From Desulfocarbo indianensis (GTDB lineage Bacteria > Desulfobacterota > Desulfarculia > Desulfarculales > Desulfarculaceae), in NCBI GenBank assembly GCA_001184205.1, contig LBMP01000004.1, forward strand, positions 442,309-506,308: 64,000 nucleotides of DNA. The letters are read 5' to 3'. Every line of letters starts with the position of its first letter. Position 1 is the first letter of the stretch. This document shows positions 60,567 through 64,000 of this stretch, one piece after another. The notes under the pieces were generated by a model. The model saw only the letters and a program-made list of their open reading frames with translations, was not told where the DNA came from and did no database searches. A program made the position numbers and the translations under genes.

Positions 60567-60698
60567 GGTTTTCCTCCCGTGGATTACGCGGCAAAATATA
60601 AGTCAGGCCATGCGGTGTGTCAAACCGGGACGGTCCATCAGCGGCGGCTTTGCAAAGGGGGAGGCAAAAGGGCTGGGCCGCGCACGGAAGGAATCGCC

Positions 60699-60956
60699 TC
60701 AAGCGCCTTTTTTTGACGGGGGGTGCTCCATTTTCATGTACACGCCGCCCGCCTCGAGTTCGTCAAGCATTTGCCCGAGCCTTTTGTCCTTGGTCTCCCG
60801 GCGTTTGGCGCTGTTTATCCAGCCGATATAATCGTTTTGCTGATAGGGCGGCCGTTCCTGGTAGTCTTTCAGCAGACCGCGCTCCTCCAAAGCCCTTTTT
60901 ACGAAGTCCGGCATGGGGTGCTTGGGGCGTTTGAGCTTGGAAAATATGGCACCCAT
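60699..60956 (-). CDS. YdeI/OmpD-associated-like small protein
   Basis: 85 residues: MPDFVKRALEERGLLKDYQE, then RPPYQQNDYIGWINSAKRRE and KRLGQMLDELEAGGVYMKME. This is the C-terminal helical unit of the YdeI/OmpD-associated family standing alone. Role unclear. It lies after the ANTAR regulator at the end of its operon. Confidence 0.7.
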   Translation of the reverse strand: MGAIFSKLKRPKHPMPDFVKRALEERGLLKDYQERPPYQQNDYIGWINSAKRRETKDKRLGQMLDELEAGGVYMKMEHPPSKKGA

Positions 60957-60982
60957 ATTTGCCTCTCCGGCGGTACGGTTGA

Positions 60983-61672
60983 TCAGCCCGCCGTGGTTGG
61001 GCTTTGGTCGTCCTCGATCACCTTGCTGGCGGCTTCAATCAACGGCTGGTTCAAAGCCATGGCTCGCTCGTGCAGCCTTCCCACCGCCTGGTCATAGGTG
61101 AGGTGATGCCGCAGCATGAGGATGCCCGAGGCGCGGCCCACGAGCTTGCGGGCGCTGATTTCATTGCGCAGGTCCTCGATCTGGGCTTGCAGGGCGCAGA
61201 GCCGCTGATGGCAGCGGAAGGCGATGTCAATGGAATAGTCCAAGAGGGTCGCGTCCACCGGCTTGGGCAGGCAGGCGTATACGCCGGCTTGCAAGGCCTC
61301 TTCCTTTAGGCCCTCCTTGATCTGGGCGGCCATGAGCAGCACCGGCACCGGCTGGTTGCAGTTCATGACAAAGGCCGCTTGCAGGCCGTCCATCTTGGGC
61401 AGGGATTGATCCATCAGCACCAGATCGGGCCGCAGCTCCAGGCAGCATTGGCAGGCGGCCTGGCCGTCCATGGCCCGGCCCAGCACCCGATGGCCCAACT
61501 GGCCCAGGGCCTTTTCCATCCGGGCGGCGTGGGCGCTTTCATCCTCCACCAAAAGGATGCCCAGGTTGCGGGCCGCTTTGCCGCCTTGGCTGGGGCCGGC
61601 CTGTTGATCGCCGGCAACAGGTCGGTCTTCCGGCTCAATTCCACACGTTTCGGTTGAGGCGTTCGAATTCAT
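60983..61672 (-). CDS. Response regulator with ANTAR RNA-binding domain
   Basis: About 229 residues from the ATG at 61672, which has GGAG at a good spacing and overlaps the kinase gene. Receiver domain with D88 (LVLMDQSLPKMDG), then a coiled coil and an ANTAR domain (ISARKLVGRASGILMLRHHL, TYDQAVGRLHERAMALN). ANTAR proteins bind paired hairpins in leader RNA and stop termination, as EutV does. Its kinase is encoded just upstream. Targets cannot be seen from here. Confidence 0.9.
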   Translation of the reverse strand: MNSNASTETCGIEPEDRPVAGDQQAGPSQGGKAARNLGILLVEDESAHAARMEKALGQLGHRVLGRAMDGQAACQCCLELRPDLVLMDQSLPKMDGLQAAFVMNCNQPVPVLLMAAQIKEGLKEEALQAGVYACLPKPVDATLLDYSIDIAFRCHQRLCALQAQIEDLRNEISARKLVGRASGILMLRHHLTYDQAVGRLHERAMALNQPLIEAASKVIEDDQSPTTAG

Positions 61673-62345
61673 GGGCAGGAAACTCCAGCCGGGCTTGCAG
61701 GCCCTCTCCAAGGGTTTTCAGCTCCATGCGGCCCCGCAGGTCGCTCCGGGCCACGGCCTGGGCGATCTTGAGGCCCAGGCCGGCCTGGGCGGAGATATCA
61801 AAGCCGGGCGCCAGGCCCGGGCCGTTATCCGCCACGCTAATCTGGAAAGCGTCGCCATCCACCTGGCCGGCAATGAGCAGTTTGGGACTTTGGACCCTGG
61901 CCAGGCCGTGGGCCAGGGCGTTGACCACCATCTCATGCAGCCACAGGGAAAGCGGGGAGCACAAGCGGAGGCTTATCTCCAGGGAGGGCAGGCGATTGTC
62001 AAAGCCCAGCGGCGCGCTCAAACGCCATTTGGCGCGGCGCACCACTTCCTCGGCCAAGCGGTCCAGATGGGGCGGGGCGCCGGTTTGCGCCACCAGGGTG
62101 TAACTCACGCTCATGGCGCCGATGCGCCCATCCAGGGCCTCGGTCAGCTCGGCCGGGGTTCTGGCGTAAGGCGCGGCCAAGGCCATGAGGTTGGCCAGGG
62201 TCTGCAGATCGTTCTTGGCCCGGTGGCAGATGCCGCCGGCCAGTTCCTTGGCGTTCGCCGATTTGTCGCGGACCCGCCCGCCTTCCAGGCTCCGCGCGGT
62301 CGCGGAGCTGGAGCCTTTGCCTTGGGGCTGGCCCACGCGGCTCAT
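61635..62345 (-). CDS. HisKA_2/HWE-type histidine kinase
   Basis: 236 residues. H41 in GICHRAKNDLQTLANLMALA is the phospho-acceptor of a HisKA_2 domain, and the ATPase part has SLWLHEMVVNALAHGLA, ISVADNGPGL and LGLKIAQAVARSDLRG. There is no sensor or membrane domain, so a partner or ligand must supply the signal. It overlaps the ANTAR regulator by 38 bases, and the two should form a EutW/EutV or PdtaS/PdtaR-like pair. Confidence 0.88.
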   Translation of the reverse strand: MSRVGQPQGKGSSSATARSLEGGRVRDKSANAKELAGGICHRAKNDLQTLANLMALAAPYARTPAELTEALDGRIGAMSVSYTLVAQTGAPPHLDRLAEEVVRRAKWRLSAPLGFDNRLPSLEISLRLCSPLSLWLHEMVVNALAHGLARVQSPKLLIAGQVDGDAFQISVADNGPGLAPGFDISAQAGLGLKIAQAVARSDLRGRMELKTLGEGLQARLEFPAHEFERLNRNVWN

Positions 62346-62363
62346 GTCGACCGGTGGGGCGGC

Positions 62364-62585
62364 CTACACCGCCTCGACGCTCTTGATTTGGGGCACTGAC
62401 TGCTTCACGACCTTCTCGATGCCCATCTTGAGGGTCATCTGGCTCATGGGGCAGCCGCCGCAGGCGCCTTGCAGCTTCACCTTGACCACGCCGTCCTCGG
62501 TGACTTCCACCAGTTCCACGTCGCCGCCGTCGCGCTGCAGCGCGGGCCGGATCTTGTCCAATGCTTCTTGCACTTCTTGCTTCAA
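62364..62585 (-). CDS. NifU-like C-terminal domain Fe-S protein
   Basis: 73 residues from a TTG with GGAGGT upstream. The single NifU C-terminal domain has the CGGC pair C42/C45 ([16 protein letters not shown]), which holds a bridging [4Fe-4S] cluster for transfer. It lies between purC and the kinase genes. Confidence 0.93.
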   Translation of the reverse strand: MKQEVQEALDKIRPALQRDGGDVELVEVTEDGVVKVKLQGACGGCPMSQMTLKMGIEKVVKQSVPQIKSVEAV

Positions 62586-62670
62586 GGTCTTTACCTCCCG
62601 CGGCGGCCTCTGCGGCAGCCGCTTTGTTATGTATATATTTTTAATATATATCCCTTAACGGGCGGACGAG

Positions 62671-63564
62671 CTAGGCCAAACCGCGGCCGGTGAGGCGCTT
62701 GAGGGCCTCCAGATAGCGTTGGCGGGTTCCTTCGATCACCTCGGCGGGCAGCTTGGGGGCCGGCGGCTTTTTATTGAAGCCGATGCTCTCCAAATAGTCG
62801 CGCGCGTATTGCTTGTCAAAGCTCTTTTGGCCCCGGCCCGGCTGGTAATCGTCCGCCGGCCAGAAGCGCGAGGAATCCGGGGTCAGCACCTCGTCGATCA
62901 AAAGCAGGCTGTCGTCCTTTACGCCGAATTCGAACTTGGTGTCGGCGATGATGATGCCCGCCTCCCTGGCCAGTTCGCGGGCGCGTTTGTAGATGGCCAG
63001 CGAGCGCCGGGCCACCTCGTCGGCCAATTCGGCGCCCACGATCTCGCGGGCCCGCTCTAGGGAGATGTTTTCGTCGTGCTCGCCCAGCTCGGCCTTGGTG
63101 CTGGGGGTGAACAGGGGCTCTTCCAGACGGTCAGATTCCTGGAGTCCCTGGGGCAGGGCATAGCCGCAGACCTGGCCGGTCTTCTGGTAATCCTTCCAGC
63201 CGCTGCCCGCGATATAGCCCCGCACGATGGCTTCTATGGCCAGGGGCTGGCATTTCTTGACCAGCATGGAGCGGCCTTCCAACTGATCAGCGTAGGGCTT
63301 GAGCTTGGCCGGAAAATCGTTCACCTCCCAGGCCACCAGATGGTTGGGGGTGAGGTCCTTCATTTTTTCGAACCAATACACTGAAATCTGGGTGAGCACC
63401 CGGCCCTTGTCGGGAATGGGATCCGGCATGACCACGTCAAAGGCGCTCAAGCGGTCCGAGGCCACGATGAGAAGGTGTTCGCCCATGTCGTAGATGTCGC
63501 GCACCTTGCCGCGCCCCAGCAAAGGTATGTCCGGCAGATTGGTTTCCTTGACGGTGACGGCCAT
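62671..63564 (-). CDS. purC: SAICAR synthetase
   Basis: 297 residues, phosphoribosylaminoimidazole-succinocarboxamide synthase of purine synthesis. Family blocks are [57 protein letters not shown] and [20 protein letters not shown]. It is the longer, eukaryote-like type of about 300 residues. GGAG precedes the ATG. It is divergent from malate dehydrogenase. Confidence 0.95.
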   Translation of the reverse strand: MAVTVKETNLPDIPLLGRGKVRDIYDMGEHLLIVASDRLSAFDVVMPDPIPDKGRVLTQISVYWFEKMKDLTPNHLVAWEVNDFPAKLKPYADQLEGRSMLVKKCQPLAIEAIVRGYIAGSGWKDYQKTGQVCGYALPQGLQESDRLEEPLFTPSTKAELGEHDENISLERAREIVGAELADEVARRSLAIYKRARELAREAGIIIADTKFEFGVKDDSLLLIDEVLTPDSSRFWPADDYQPGRGQKSFDKQYARDYLESIGFNKKPPAPKLPAEVIEGTRQRYLEALKRLTGRGLA

Positions 63565-63655
63565 GGTAAGTACTCCAACGGGTTGTGTTTTACGCGCCTG
63601 GAAGTTGACGCGGCGCGTTGGGCGATAGTAGTTTGGCTTTCGGGAGCTAATTTAG

Positions 63656-64000
<345 letters not shown>

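Overview
The window (64 kb, GC-rich, no plasmid or eukaryotic features) looks like a chromosome segment of a sulfate-reducing-type deltaproteobacterium (Desulfobacterota). The pointers are a periplasmic [NiFe] hydrogenase of the Desulfovibrio type, two ChlI/ChlD-type chelatase ATPases, cobD, and long GC-rich genes of high coding density. The genus cannot be fixed from sequence alone; Desulfarculales is a guess.

Region 1 (1 to about 33,550) is most of a temperate podovirus-like prophage whose left end lies outside the window. From left to right it has: a HicAB toxin-antitoxin pair; a tightly overlapped leftward early operon (863-6219) with an excisionase-like HTH, a radical SAM protein, a PQ-loop membrane protein, a FliS-like protein, a CII-like regulator and several small proteins; a divergent CI-like repressor; a lysogeny-linked cargo gene for a 1038-residue SF1 helicase/PLD nuclease/zinc-finger protein that matches the layout of the Mokosh type II defence protein; and a replication initiator with four palindromic iteron-like repeats in its own coding sequence, a layout like lambda ori/O. 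The late operon follows: small and large terminase, P22-like portal, scaffold, SU10-type major capsid protein, connector and tail proteins, candidate fibre proteins, several ejection-type proteins ending in a 1482-residue giant, then transglycosylase, holin, lipoprotein and a permuted-papain amidase. The prophage abuts the 3' end of a tRNA-Asn gene, the probable attachment site; no integrase is visible in the window.

Region 2 (33,600-51,300) is host chromosome: a sodium/solute symporter, an SH3/M48 protease/CHASE2-cyclase operon, cobD, a sigma-54 response regulator, a small zinc-finger/winged-helix protein, a repetitive GGxF solenoid-like protein, a MinD-like ATPase with a PAS-GGDEF cyclase, and two chelatase ATPase genes flanking a PAS histidine kinase and a decayed membrane-protein gene.

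Region 3 (51,600-55,200) is a hydrogenase operon: Tat-exported small subunit, large subunit, a strong intercistronic hairpin, maturation protease and HypC. Region 4 (55,300-64,000) is housekeeping: zinc ribbon protein, methyltransferase, polytopic membrane protein, rlmH, thioesterase, thrC, YdeI-like protein, an ANTAR response regulator with its HWE/HisKA_2-type kinase, a NifU-like protein, purC, and the start of a malate dehydrogenase cut by the window end.

The most novel-looking items are the helicase-PLD cargo gene, the in-gene iteron origin, the FliS-like phage protein, the chimeric terminase/HTH duplication and the frameshifted RipA-like gene between the chelatase genes. Long antisense ORFs are GC-driven shadows and are not annotated.
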